This document shows positions 34,675-46,325 of a stretch of DNA of 64,000 nucleotides, in pieces. The position numbers and the translations under genes are program-made. How positions within the stretch are numbered: the stretch's first letter is position 1; each line of letters begins with the position of its first letter. This DNA is from Nicotiana tabacum (taxonomy: Eukaryota; Streptophyta; Magnoliopsida; Solanales; Solanaceae): assembly GCF_000715075.1 (NCBI RefSeq), contig NC_134101.1:153372084-153436083 (forward strand), in the 5' to 3' direction. The notes under the pieces are model-generated. The model was given only the letters and a program-made list of their open reading frames with translations. It was not told the DNA's origin and searched no databases.

Positions 34675-36024
34675 ATGCCTTCGACTAGGAAGCAAGCGAT
34701 TAGTAGACGGCTTGACATAGATGTAGGAGAGGGTACCAAACAGGTGCCTCAAGACAGAGCAGGACAAAATGAAGCTCAGAGTAAGATGTCGTCTCATACC
34801 TCATATATTCCGTCTCCTTCAAAGGATATTAGAAGGTACCTAGCACCACTAGCTCCGCCGTCTGGAACTACAGACAAGGATATGCTGAGTGCAGTGCGGT
34901 TGTTGACTAGCTCGGTAGCTGCTCAGGCTCAGAGGCAGAATACCGGTATTGTTGATAAACTGGCTAGTACGAGAGTTCATGATTTTATTAATCTAGACCC
35001 TCTAGTGTTTACCAGACCAAAACCTAAGGAGGACCCGTAGACTTTTATTGGTCAGGTTCATTGTATACTGCGGGTTATGCATGCTAATGATACAGAGGCA
35101 GTTGAGTTGGCTCTTTATCGGTAACGAAATTTAGCGATTTTTTGGTATGATATTTGGGAGTGATCCAGGGGTTCGAACGCTCCTCCAGCTGTGTGGAAGG
35201 AATTTTTTAAAGCCTTTCTTCACCACTACTTGCCAATTGAGATACAACAAGATAGACCTGATAAGTTCTTGAACCTTCGACAAGGTAATAAGAGCGTGCG
35301 AGAGTATAGTATATAGTTTGATTCTTTAGCAAGGTATGCTCCCCATATGGTGGTTGAGATAAGTGATAGGGTTCATCTGTTCATGAACAGGTTGGGACCA
35401 CATCTGATAAATTAGTGCACGACAGCCTCCTTGGTGGAGGGCATGGATATTTTCCATATTCAGGCTTATGTACAGACCCTAGAGGATCGTAAGTACCAGT
35501 AGAGGGCATATAGGCAGTAGGATAGGGGCCAGCATAGGAGGGCGATATTTTCAAGGTATTCTGATGACTTCATAGGCCGCGTCAGGCCCCCGTCTTCGAA
35601 GAGTTCGGCGCCACCTGTAGCTAGTGCTCCTCCATAGTTTCAGAGGCCTCGATATGATCGATTTATCTATTCTAGTCCAGGTCAGAGTTTGCGGACATCA
35701 GGCTCGCAACATCACAGGGATACTAGTCAGACGAGACCCCCAATACCACGTTGTGATTAGTCTGGCAAGGCCAACTTTGGACTGTGCCGTTGAGGTTTTG
35801 ATGTATGCTATTCTTGTAGACAACATAGCCATATGATGCGGGACTGTCCTAATAGAGGATGTGGTGGTATAGCTTAGCTGGCTAGATCTATGTCTGGATC
35901 TTCCTCATCAGTTCGACCTCCAGTAAGGGGTTTTCAGTAGTCGACAGGTTGTGGTAGAGGTAGAGGTGTAGTGCCGAGTTCGAGTGGTGCTCAAAATTGA
36001 ACCTATGTTCTAGTAGGTCAATAG
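34675..36024 (+). pseudogene. gag: gag of element C, broken
   Basis: The ATG at 34675 begins MPSTRKQAISRRLD, the same start as in element D. Core gag domain from about 35140 (PPAVWKEFFKAFLHHYLP, KFLNLRQGN, LARYAPHMVVE). The zinc knuckle reads CYSCRQHSHMMRDCP near 35805-35850, so the metal ligands C-x2-C-x4-H-x4-C remain although the middle is altered. Stops include TAG 35038, TAG 35314, TAG 35635 and TAG 35758, plus several after 35870; nearly all replace Gln codons when compared with D. Confidence 0.85.
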
Positions 36025-37439
36025 GATCTCGAGTAGTCTCCAGATGTTGTTACAGGTATATTGTCTGTGGTTTTTTATGATGTATATGCGCTAATTGATC
36101 CAGGATCTACATTATCATATGTTACACCCTTTGTGGCTACTAAATTTGGCGTTGAACCTGAATTGATAAGTAAACCCCTTGTGGTATGTACTCTAATAGG
36201 AGATTCTGCGATTTCTATAAGGGTATATATAGGTTGCACTATGATGATTTGTAGCCGTCAAACCTCAGAAAATTTATTGGAGTTAGAAATGGTTGATTTC
36301 GATGTGATAATGAGAATGGACTGGTTGGCCTCATGCTATGCAAATGTTGACTATTGTACGAAGATGGTTAGTTTCGGTTTCCTAGTAAACCCATCATTGA
36401 ATGGAAGGGGAACATTGCCACACCAAAAGGTAGGTTTATTTCCTATCTTAAGGCAAGGAAAATGATCTCAAAAGGTTACATTTATCATCTCGTTCGCGTT
36501 AGAGATGCGGAGATGAAGCCGCCTACTCTACAATCAATCCCCATGGTTAATGAATTTCCAGATGTTTTCCCAAATGAACTCCCAGGCCTTCCTCCTAAAA
36601 GGAAGATTGAGTTTAACATTGATGCGTTGCATGACACTCAACCTATCTCGATACCTCCATACATAATGGCCCCGGCAGAGTTGCGAGAGTTGAAAGAGCA
36701 GTTGAAAGATTTGCTAGATAAGGGCTTCATTAGGACTAACACTTCACCTTGGGGTGCGCCAATGTTGTTCGTTCAAAAGAAAGACGGGTCGTTAAGGGCG
36801 TGTATCAATTATCGACAGTTGAAGAAATTTACTATAAAGAACAAGTATCCACTTCCAAGGATTGATGACCTTTTTGACCAACTCCATGGTGACAAGTATT
36901 TCTCCAAGATTGACTTATGTTCAGGGTATCATCGGGTGAGGGTTAAAGAGAAAGATATTGCAAAGAAGTCCTTTCGTACAAGACATGGGCACTTTGAGTT
37001 CTTGGTGATGTCGTTTAGGCTAACAAATGCCCCAGCAGCTTTTATGGATCTCATGAATACTGTATTCAAGCCTTATCTTGATGTGTTCGTGATTGTATTC
37101 ATTGATCACATTCTAGTGTATTCTCGTTCGGAGGCAGAACATGCGGGCCACTTGCAGATAGTATTACTGATGCTTCAGGATCGTAAGTTATATGCTAAGC
37201 TCTCCAAAAGTGAATTCTTGAGGAACTCAGTAGCATTCCTTGGCCATGTGAAATCTGATGATGGTATTAGTGTCGACACTCAGGAGATCGATGCAGTAAA
37301 GAATTGGCCGAGGCCTACAACACCATCAGAAGTCCGCAGCTTCCTGGGGCTAGCAGGATATTATAGGCGGTTTGTAGAAGGGTTTTCCTCAATATCATCA
37401 CCATTGACTAAGTTAACACAGAAAGCTACCAAGTTCTAG
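36025..37439 (+). pseudogene. pol: Protease and reverse transcriptase of element C, broken
   Basis: The protease motif is ALIDPGSTLSYVTPF (from about 36091), with D-P-G-S at the catalytic site as in D. A 1-bp shift near 36370 moves the reading to the frame that holds [17 protein letters not shown] follows with [14 protein letters not shown], motif [12 protein letters not shown] and motif [12 protein letters not shown] (Gly to Arg). The active site FIDHILVYS has the second catalytic Asp replaced by His, which alone should abolish polymerase activity (established for RTs). Ends at TAG 37437. Confidence 0.88.
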
Positions 37440-39503
37440 TGGTCTGGAGCTTGTGAACGTAGTTTTCAGGAGCTGAAGAATCAATTGACATCCACACAAG
37501 TGCTTACTCTCCTTGAAGGAACAGAAGGTTATGTGGTATATTGTGATGCCTCAGGTATAGGTTTGGGGTGCGTATTGATGCAATGTGGAAAAGTTATTGA
37601 TTATGCATCAAGACAATTGAAGAAGCATGAAAAAAATTACTCAACCCATGATTTGGAATTGACTACAGTAATATATGCTTTGATGATATGGTGGCACTAC
37701 TTATACGACGTCCATGTTGACATCTACACAGATCACAAGAGTTTACAATATATCTTTAAGTAGAAGGAGTTGAATTTGAGGTAGGGTAGGTGGCTTGAAT
37801 TACTGAAAGATTATGATGCCAAGATATCGTACCATCCTGGTAAAACCAATGTTGTGGCAGACGCTCTCAGTCGTAAATCAATGGGAAGCTTAGTACACAT
37901 TGAGGCAGGTAGACAAGGGTTGACTAAAGAGCTTAATCAGCTAGCCAATATGAGAATTAGATTGTTAGACTTCATGGCGGAGGTGTTACTGTACAGAATA
38001 CATCAGAATCATCTTTGGTAGCCAAGGCATAAGTACGACAATATGAAGATCCTATCTTAGTACGATTGAGAGAGAGCATTCAGTAGTGTAAAAATTACGG
38101 CCTTTTAGATCGGAAGAGATGGGGCACTAAGATACTAGGGCCAATTATGTGTGCCTAATGTGGCAAGGTTGCGAGAGAAGATTATGAATGAGATTCATCA
38201 ATCCCGATATTCCATCCGTCCCGGCTCGACAAAGATGTATCATGATGTCAAGGAGCAGTATTGGTGGGATAACATGAAGAAGTCTATTTCAAAACTTGTA
38301 GCCCAGTGTCCCAATTGTTAACAAGTAAAGATAGAACATCAGAAACCCGGTGGATTGATTCAGAATATAGAGATTCCTACCTGGAAATTGGAGGTGATTA
38401 ATATGGACTTCATTATTGGATTACCTCAATCTTATCATATGTTTGACTCCATCTGGGTGGTAGTTGATCGACTTACAAAATGTGGCCATTTTCAGCCAGT
38501 CAAGACAAATTACATGGCCGAAGATTATGCAAAGTTGTATATCAAGGAGATTGTTAGGCTTCATGGTGTGCCGGTATCTATTATATTAGACTGATGAGCT
38601 CAATTTACGGCTAACTTTTGGAGGTCTTTTCATAAGGGTTTAGGCACACAAGTGAATCTCAGCACTACATTTCATCTGCAGACTGATGGACAGGCAGAAT
38701 GTACCATTCAAACTCTTGAACATATTCTTCGAGCATGTGTTTTAGATTTAAAGGGGAATTGGGATGACCATTCTTCACTCATAGAATTCGCCTACAATAA
38801 TAGCTACCACTCCAGTATTAAAATGGCCCCATACAATGAACTATATGGGAGGAGATGTAGATCACCAGTTGGATGGTTCGAAGTCAGTGAAATAGAATTA
38901 TATGGACCAGATTTGATTCACCAAGCCATTGAGAAGGTGAAAGTGATACAGGAGCGATTGAGGTTGGCACAAAGCAGGCAAAAGCCTTATTCTGATGTCC
39001 CACCTCCTAATCTGAAGTTTGAGTTTTGTGATTGGGTTTTCTTGAGGATCTCACCAATGAAGGGTGTTATGCATTTCGGGAAGAAAGGTAAGCTGAGTCC
39101 AAGGTATATCGGGTCGTATAAAATTCTTCGACAAATTGGACAGATTGCTTATGAGTTAGAATTTCCATCCGAATTGGAATTTGTCCATCCGGTATTACAT
39201 GTATCTGTGTTGAGTAAATATATTGGAGACCCTTCTCAAGTCGTCCCTATCAAAGATGTACAAGTTACAGAGGATATAGCATATGAATAAGGTCTAGTGG
39301 ATATATTAGATCGACAAGTCCACAAGTTGAGAACAAAAAATGTAGCTTCCATCAAAGTATTATGGAGGAACAATAATATAGAAGAAATGACATGGGAAGC
39401 AGAAGAAGAGATGAAGTGTAAATACCCTTACCTATTCCAAAATTAAGATAACAAGGATGTCGGTGGAATGCAAGATACATTAGAAGGTAAAACGACTTTA
39501 TGA
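37440..39503 (+). pseudogene. RNaseH, integrase and chromodomain-like tail of element C, broken
   Basis: RNase[29 protein letters not shown] and [11 protein letters not shown], then TAG at 37761. The integrase zinc domain ends CPNC followed by TAA (about 38319). Catalytic core: NMDFIIGLP, the second Asp at IILD just before a TGA (38592), and QTDGQAECTIQTLE. C-terminal part: PRYIGSYKILRQIGQ, then the tail ILDRQVHKLRTKN ... VLWRNNNIEEMTWEAE, the chromodomain-like segment that targets chromoviruses to chromatin. Stop at 39501. Confidence 0.87.
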
Positions 39504-39744
39504 GGTAAGCAATAACATGAGAATACTCTTCCTTAATACAAATGATGATATGCAGATAATGTACATATCCATAATGCTTTGTGTAGGCTTGTGAGGCAAT
39601 AAGTTGGGTTTGACTGCTTGCGAGTTTGGCTAGTTTCCATACTATAGGGTAAACTAGGCCGGAGATTTCCATTTGAAGCCACGATGATTTAGACTCCCCA
39701 TAAAACCCTTACATTCGAGGACGAATATTCCTAAGCGGGGAGGG
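39504..39744 (+). other. 3' untranslated region and polypurine tract of element C
   Basis: Conserved phrase 'acattcgaggacgaatattc' (39711-39730) followed by polypurine CTAAGCGGGGAGGG (39731-39744) at the LTR edge. No gene. Confidence 0.75.
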
Positions 39745-42203
39745 TGTTACAACCCATATTCGCGTACGTTGGTTCATGCTATAAGGTGGTTGACGTAAAT
39801 CCATAAAGAGATTATCTTTAAGCTGATAACAAGTTAATCCTATTGGTCTTGCATGATACATGGGTGTATAAGGGTAGTTAACAAGTATTAGAAGTTAAGC
39901 GAATCAAGAATGTTGTAAACCATATTTTTGAGTAAACCTAGAGAGGCTTAATATAATCAAGAGGTAGTGTTTTAAGGTATTTGAATCATATAATATCCGT
40001 ACCATAAGTGTTGAAGTCAACCGAGTTATGAAACAAATGTCGACAAAAGTTGTCGCAACTTAGGTTCATAATTTTACTTAAACATAAGGTCAAACGTTAT
40101 TAAATATTTCTCTCAATTTACTTGGAATTATGGGGTGATCTACCCATAAAATTGAAGATCCATGAGTCTAGTTTTTAACTCATTAAACCGTTTGTCGATA
40201 CGATTTTGGAATAGAGAGATATTCGTGTTTTCGCCAGACCGCGCCAAGCACCTCCCTATGGGGCCCACTTAGGCGGTTTAAGATATTTGGATATATATAT
40301 GATGCCTCCAACCCATTTTAAGTCATTTTTTCAGTATATTCATACCTTAGAAACGTAAAAACATCCTCTCAAGTTTCTCTCATGATCCAAGACCCAAAGA
40401 AAGGGAAAACAACACAAATCAAGTGTTGGGAATCCTGTGGCGCTAGTACGTTTCTTGTTCTTCTTCTTGTTGCTCATTTTTGTGTTATTCCAGGTCATGT
40501 GGGAGGTTTTTTAATGGGATTATATTCTGTAAATACTCCCTCAGGATTTTAGTATCAACCCCAGGTGATTTCAAGTCTTCTAAAGTGATTCTAGTGCCGA
40601 AAAAACCCTAATTGATTGCTAGTTTTGCTTTTTTGTTCTTGTGGCAGCATTAGAGGGATATTTCTTGGATAATTAAGGTCAAATTGGAGTTTTTCTTTCT
40701 GTTTAAAGGTAAGGAACCGCATACTCTACATGTATTTAAGATTATCCAAGTTGCAGCTAAGTTATTGAAGTTAGAACTTGTGAAATATATGTTGAAAGGA
40801 TTGGTAGTAGTGTTGTTGATTGGTGGACTATTTTGGGAGGCTCAATATTATTATTATTGATGTTGTTTGGTTGTTTGGTGATTTTTTTGACTTGTGGTAA
40901 GTCATATAAGTAGGGGAGGTGCTGTCGTATTCCTTGTAAAATAGGTTGTGTTCGATACATAATAGTTATGAAGCCTAAACGATAATGATAGTGTCATTTC
41001 TCTTATTGTACACTAAGAAGTTGTGAAATTTCATAGCTTGAGGTTGGGAAGTATATACAAGGTATGTGAGGCTATCATTTCCCTTCTTTTGCAGGACTCC
41101 GATTGTACATAATGTAATGAACGAGCTTCCAAAGATACTGCACTCTTAGAAGCTAGCAATACTTACATTGTTTCCCTTCCTATGAAACGATTGATGTTGA
41201 TGTTGCTTCTCTTATTCTTATGTTATCAATGTTGTTGGTACTTCCTGATTCTTTCAAGATTCATGATGAAGAGTTAGTCCTTAAATGTGTACGGAGGATA
41301 CCGACCTTACGTCACTCGGACAGGTTTAGAATGTGATTCCATAAGTCGAGATGCATTATATATATGTATCTATTTTACACTACCGAGCCCTGCTATAGTT
41401 GGCCAGGTACAACACTTATTGTGCAACCACTGTCAGTTGGGTTTTATCGAGCTCCACATGGCCGGGTACGATTCTACCGAGCCCTATGATGGCCGGGTAC
41501 ATTTTTACCGAGCCTATTATGGCCGGGTACGATATGATGATGATGATGCCCACAGAGGCGTATGTTTTAAAAGTTTATGTATATATATGTATGTATCATG
41601 TATTTCATGTCAGTAGCCCTCAGAGGTACCCAGATGTCACAGGTTGTATATTCCCTATCCCTGTTTACATTACTGTTCTTACTTATGCTTTCCTGCCTTA
41701 CATACTCAGTACTTTATTCGTACTGACGTCTTTTTTATTTGTGGACGCTGCATGTCGTGCTGCAGGTCCTGATAGACAGGTAGACGTAGCTCCCCCACCA
41801 CAGTAGGCTGTCTAGTTCAGCGGTTATTGGCGAGATCCCTTCTCCGGACTTGCCGTGGTCTTGGTATGCATTTTTGGAGCACTTATGTTCCTTTAGAGGC
41901 TCATAGACAGGGGTCGACTCATGTATAGTTTGTTATGCCTTGTCGGCTGATTTTTGTTGTATAGTCTTTCATGGTAGCGTGGTAGCTCATACATTATATG
42001 TAGTCTCTTAATTGTCTAGTCATCCCATGTTATGTATGTTCATGCCATCATCTTTCATTGTTGGTTGTCCATGATTCATGTATACCTTTTATATTGGTCT
42101 CCTAGGCCCTATAAGATAATAATGAAGGTTAGATAAAATGTACGTTGGTGCTCCGCATGTATGGTCGGGTGCTAGTCAAGGTCCTCTGGTTTGGGTCATG
42201 ACA
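39745..42203 (+). repeat. 3' LTR of element C (2459 bp)
   Basis: TGTTACAACCC...GGGTCATGACA, colinear with 31977-34469. The 32-bp-like repeat block lies at about 41390-41540. Confidence 0.9.
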
Positions 42204-42208
42204 ATGTT
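42204..42208. repeat. Target-site duplication ATGTT, right copy
   Basis: Matches 31972-31976. Removing 31977-42208 keeps T1 gag in one reading frame. Confidence 0.85.
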
Positions 42209-43447
42209 ATGCCTCGGGGTGTTTCTCCTGTCTTCGGTGTATGGCTGGTACCTTTCTCTATTTTGCTTTGGCTCCTTTGCCAGAAATCTGCTTGGGTATA
42301 CCAAGCCCAATGGGGCTTCTAGTTGGTCATCCTTGACCTTGATCTTCGATTGATATCGGTTGTGAACATCCAACCAAGTCACGGTGGGGTACTCAAACTA
42401 ATTCTGCTTCAGCTGTTTCAAAGCTACCGATAATTGTTCGATCAAATCTTGAGTGAAAGCCTTCACTGCCCAGTAATCGAAGACTGGTGGTAGTTCCATT
42501 CGTTCTATTTGAAAGTGTGATATGAACTCTCGCAGAATCTCATTCTCCCTTTGCTTGATTTTGAAGACGTCAGATTTCCTTGTTACTACCTTAATGGCAC
42601 AAGCGTGTGCCTTTATGAAGGAATCTGCTAGCATGGCGAACGAATCTATCAAGTTTGGGGCTAGGTTGTGATACCACATCATCGCCCCTTTTGAAAGCGT
42701 CTCTCCGAACTTTTTTAGTAGGACGGATTCGATCTCGTTATCCTTTAGGTCGTTGCCCTTTACCACACAAGTGCAAGCAATGACATTCTAATTGGGGTCC
42801 GGGGTTCCGTTGTACTTCGGGAGGTCTGGCACTCTAAACTTCTTTGGAATGGGTTTTGGAGCTGCTTCTTGTGGGAAAAACTTCTGTACAGACATCTTCG
42901 AATCCACACCCTTCAGGATCGGGGGTGCGCTAGGAATTTGTTCGACCCAGGAATTGTTGGTCTCTACCTTCTTATCGTTGGCTTCTATATTATTCTTGCC
43001 CGACTCGATCCTCTTTGTAAGGTCCTCAAGCATCTTTATGATGGTGAGGTCAGCTGTCAACCAGTTGTTTCTTGATCTTTCTGGTACCTACTTGGCTTGG
43101 GTATCCGTTTCTGGTGCTACCGTACTGGGAGTTTTCTAGTGGCTTTGTAACTGAGCAATTGCCAGTTGTTGTGCCTGTAACATTTCAAAAATAACGTGAA
43201 GGCTGACCTCTCGTTCTTCCCTAGATGGGGTTTCCTGAGCTTCTTGTTGGTCTCCTTGGCATACGCTCATGTTAGTGTGAGAGCTTATATCGACGTGTTG
43301 GGCATCGCGTGAGACCACATCCGCAGGGATTGGCTCCAGCACACCTTCAGGGTTCAGCGGTGGTGCGCCAACACCTGGAACAACTACACCAATATCTTCA
43401 TGGTCCTCAAGAGAGTTGTTTTCATACGCATTTACTAAGTTAGACAT
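42209..43447 (-). pseudogene. gag: T1 gag, N-terminal and core part, broken
   Basis: Minus-strand ATG 43445-43447 opens MSNLVNAYENNSLEDHEDIG. All pieces (43447-43136, 43060-42788, 42766-42398, 42382-42209) are in one frame separated by single stops. Recognisable gag: FFPQEAAPKPIPKKFRVPDL, PKYNGTPDPN, LSKGAMMWYHNLAPN, FKIKQRENEILREFISHF and TWLDVHNRY, with a basic ERYQPYTEDRRN segment just before the element C insertion. A short leader separates it from the PBS at 43546. Gag of Tat type; it would form particles only if repaired. Confidence 0.85.
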
Positions 43448-43545
43448 TTTGACTTGAAATCAAAGATTCTTGGACAAGAAAAAGCATAAAAGATAACTTG
43501 TGTTATGTAGTAAACCAGCAAGATAACAACCACTACTATTTTTTA
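43448..43545 (-). other. T1 leader between PBS and gag
   Basis: Short untranslated stretch on the minus strand; no gene. Confidence 0.5.
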
Positions 43546-43565
43546 GCCCCACGGTGGGTGCCAAA
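43546..43565 (-). other. T1 primer-binding site
   Basis: Minus-strand TTTGGCACCCACCGTGGGGC adjoining the LTR end; close to the TGGCGCCCACCGTGGGGC site common in Tat elements. The primer tRNA is not assigned. Confidence 0.65.
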
Positions 43566-43566
43566 C

Positions 43567-44296
43567 TGTTTACCACGAAAATGGTAATAACAATTAGATT
43601 TTATTTTGTGGTTCTACAAATATGTGATCTATTTTATGCTAGTTTTTAGGCAATAGATGCTAAGTAAGGGATCGGAAAAATAATGTAGTAGATTGAAGAT
43701 AGTGCAATAATCAAACCAAATGGCTGGAAATCAGGGCCTCGGGCATGCCTATTTTGGGCCTCGAGGTCGAGTCAGATGCCGACTAAGGGCAGTTGATGGA
43801 GGATTAACGGTTATGATAAATTTGATGGCCAATAATGATCAATAACCGAAGAACAATAAATAGAACACGATGAATGCAAGCAACAAATGTAAATAAAGGG
43901 GGGTCAGGAGAGAATGTGTTAGAGAGCAAAGAGAATGTTCTTGTATATTCAATATTGTGTATTAGATGTCCTTACAAAATGATAAGGATCCTCTTTATAT
44001 ATATGGGGGAATCCCAACATAGTACAAATGCATTTATTACAAAGATATATGGCTGGTACAACTATTTATTGCCACGGTACGTGCTCATACTAGCCTAATA
44101 GGCCTAGGTCAGCTTTAATCACGTGCTTTGGGAGCTTCCCGCCTATCAATAATAGCCTTTAATTTGTGCTGCCTCGGGGTCGACCATTGAGAACCCTCGG
44201 GGGAAAACTCCTAGCTAAACTTCGAGCCTTCCAAGTTGGTCTCTACGAAGCGCCCTAACGATTATAAAATCGAGCCCTCCGATTTTACCGTGTACA
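43567..44296 (-). repeat. T1 5' LTR (730 bp, minus strand)
   Basis: On the minus strand it runs TGTACACGGTAAAATC ... CGTGGTAAACA, ending one base from the PBS. It has a TATA-like TATATATAAAG (plus 43994-44004) and a polyadenylation-like A-rich zone. The partner 3' LTR is not in the window. The bases GAGAG at 44297-44301 could be the target duplication but have no visible partner. Confidence 0.75.
43994..44004 (-). promoter_or_regulatory. TATA box of the T1 LTR
   Basis: CATATATATAAAGAGG on the minus strand, about two fifths into the LTR; would drive gag-pro. Confidence 0.5.
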
Positions 44297-44392
44297 GAGA
44301 GATTTTAGGGTTTGTTACTTGGTGGATAAGTTAGTTTTTCCTTATAAATAGAGGGGTTCTATTCCATTGTAAATATCCCAAATCAATAAGAA

Positions 44393-44433
<41 letters not shown>

Positions 44434-46325
44434 GTAACATTCTTTTTTCCTTTTATTGTTTTATAATGAAAATGAATAATTTTACACTTTATTTTTGTTT
44501 ATTTCTAATGTTTGTAGGCATTAGAGTTATATTATTTGTTGAGGGGGTTAAGGGGATTAATCTTGTCGTTTTAAGGTAAAATTAGTTAAAAATGGACCAA
44601 AAACAACGGACCAAAGCACCTGACCAGCCCAGATTTAAGGCCCCACCCGGATGCATAAAAATGATGTCATTTTGGTTAAGTGGCTGAGATTGAATCTTAG
44701 CAACTCATCTTGGGTTGATCCCACAGTCACCATTTAATCTGCACTCCTAGTATTTAAAACCTAAGGAAGCCAAATTTTCCCCCCATTTTACCTTATTTCC
44801 CTTTCTTCTTCCTCTCTCTTCATTCTCTCTTCACTCTCTCTTAACTCTATCGTCTCTCAGTCTCTCTGCCGCTCCCCACGGTGGCTCCGTCGGCCAAAAA
44901 TCGACACCACCAGCCGGCCACCTCCAATCAACCCAAAAATTTCACCATCTCCTCCTTCCTTCTCCTTCCGCCTACCCCACTCAAGTTTTCTAAATCCCTC
45001 TCAAACTACTCAAATCGGCCCTAGGCCAAAATCCTAGCCTTCTTTTCATTTTAAAATTCAAGTATTAGCCATCTTCACCCCATACTACCTACATGAGCGT
45101 GTATATCTCTTTGAGGTCTACATTTGCCTTGTAGATTTACCTCGAAACTCCATCGAAATTCGGCCAAACTCCGGCAACCACCTCCTAGGGTCTGCTTCAT
45201 CTTTTGGTGGCTCGGGCTAGCATCGGATGCCTCGTATGGTAAAACCCTGCTCCCTCTTTCCACTTTTTGATATTTTTCTTTTCTTTTGTTTGTTTTATTT
45301 TGTTGTTTTGGCATTACACTTAGAATTTAAATTTCATTCATGTTTATGTTGCTCATATACATTTGAGCAATGATCTATCGAGTTGCTATTATTTTCGTGA
45401 TGTTGTGTATGTCGCTTTTGGTTAGCTCTTTAGTTGCTCACAATGTTTACTTTTGTTGTATCATATGAGACTGAGATCAATTGATTTGCTTCTTGACTAA
45501 TTATTCATTTAGTATGGTTACATTGATCTGATTCGTATATGATATTTATGAGTCGTTCTTAGTGTTAGTTTTCTTTTATTAGTTTAGTTTTGTTGATTAA
45601 TTATTGGTCAATGCAGAATCAATAGTGTTTAGTTGTCATGTGCCGATATGCCTTCATACTTTAAGTGAAGTTTCAAAGTCTTTTGGACTCTAACTGGAAC
45701 CTTGATCCTTTATTTAGGTTTCTAATATTTGTTACCTACTACTTTATTGTAGTTATTGTAGTAGTGTAAGTTCTATTAGTGGTCGATTTAAGTTTGTTTT
45801 CTATCTAGTTTTCAGTTTCGTCTTCGCTTAATCAAACTTTCTCACTAAGTTGTTTTCTCTATTAGCATGTGTCTTGCTTTGTTTGATTTTAGACGTTAGG
45901 TTTTAAGTTCTCTTGATTGATTAATAGTTCAGTGTTAAGTTTAAGTTACATGTTTGTGGTAGTTTAACTATGTTCTAGTTACTTGTTTCTCGTTTTGGTT
46001 TGAAGCAAACTAGGTTCGGTATTAATTTGCTTAAAGCTAAAGTTAGCTAAGATTGATCATGATTTACGGTACAAACTTTTTTACTTTAACATCTAGGGTG
46101 GATAAGAGTACTATTTTCCTCCATGCTTCTGCCACATTTGTTCAAAGACTGTCCTTTCCCCTTTTGAAAAGTATTTGAATAGACTTTTAACACACAAAAG
46201 TGAGTCTTTCGGTGAACAAAAGTCAGTCCTTTTGGACAGACTTTAGGTGAACCAAAAGCTGCCCAAAAGTGACTTTCTTTACTTACTTAAGGACTGCTAC
46301 TTTCACATTTTAAGGGTACACGAAG
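44297..46325. other. Unassigned AT/pyrimidine-rich sequence, no gene supported
   Basis: Contains TATAAATAG (44343-44351), a CT microsatellite (44391-44433), a CT-rich leader-like part (44780-44870), then long T-rich sequence. Short frames only. Composition and order (TATA, CT-rich leader, GGTGGC-type GC island, T-rich tail) resemble the 4.5-kb Tat LTR without clear identity, so it may be part of another long LTR. Near 46185-46290 a motif like 'aaaagtgagtctttcgg' recurs. Interrupted by element E at 46326. Confidence 0.35.
44391..44433. repeat. CT dinucleotide microsatellite
   Basis: About 20 CT units with one interruption, 40-50 bases downstream of a TATA-like TATAAATAG. Confidence 0.9.

Larger units (their letters stand above)
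31977..42203 (+). mobile_element. Element C: Tekay-like chromovirus (Ty3/gypsy), 10.2 kb, complete ends, defective
   Basis: Both LTRs, an initiator-Met PBS, gag-pro-RT-RNaseH-integrase order, C-terminal chromodomain-like tail, polypurine tract and a perfect 5-bp target duplication. It sits inside T1 gag. The coding region has well over twenty stops. LTRs differ by about 5-12% in two hand-aligned stretches, so it is an old copy. Same family as element D. Confidence 0.92.

Noticed and set aside
41287..41806. Open frames in the C and D LTRs (41287-41806, 33584-34230, 54104-54436, 62057-62352)
   Set aside because: They lie within LTRs, are caused by the 32-bp-like repeats and have no independent support.
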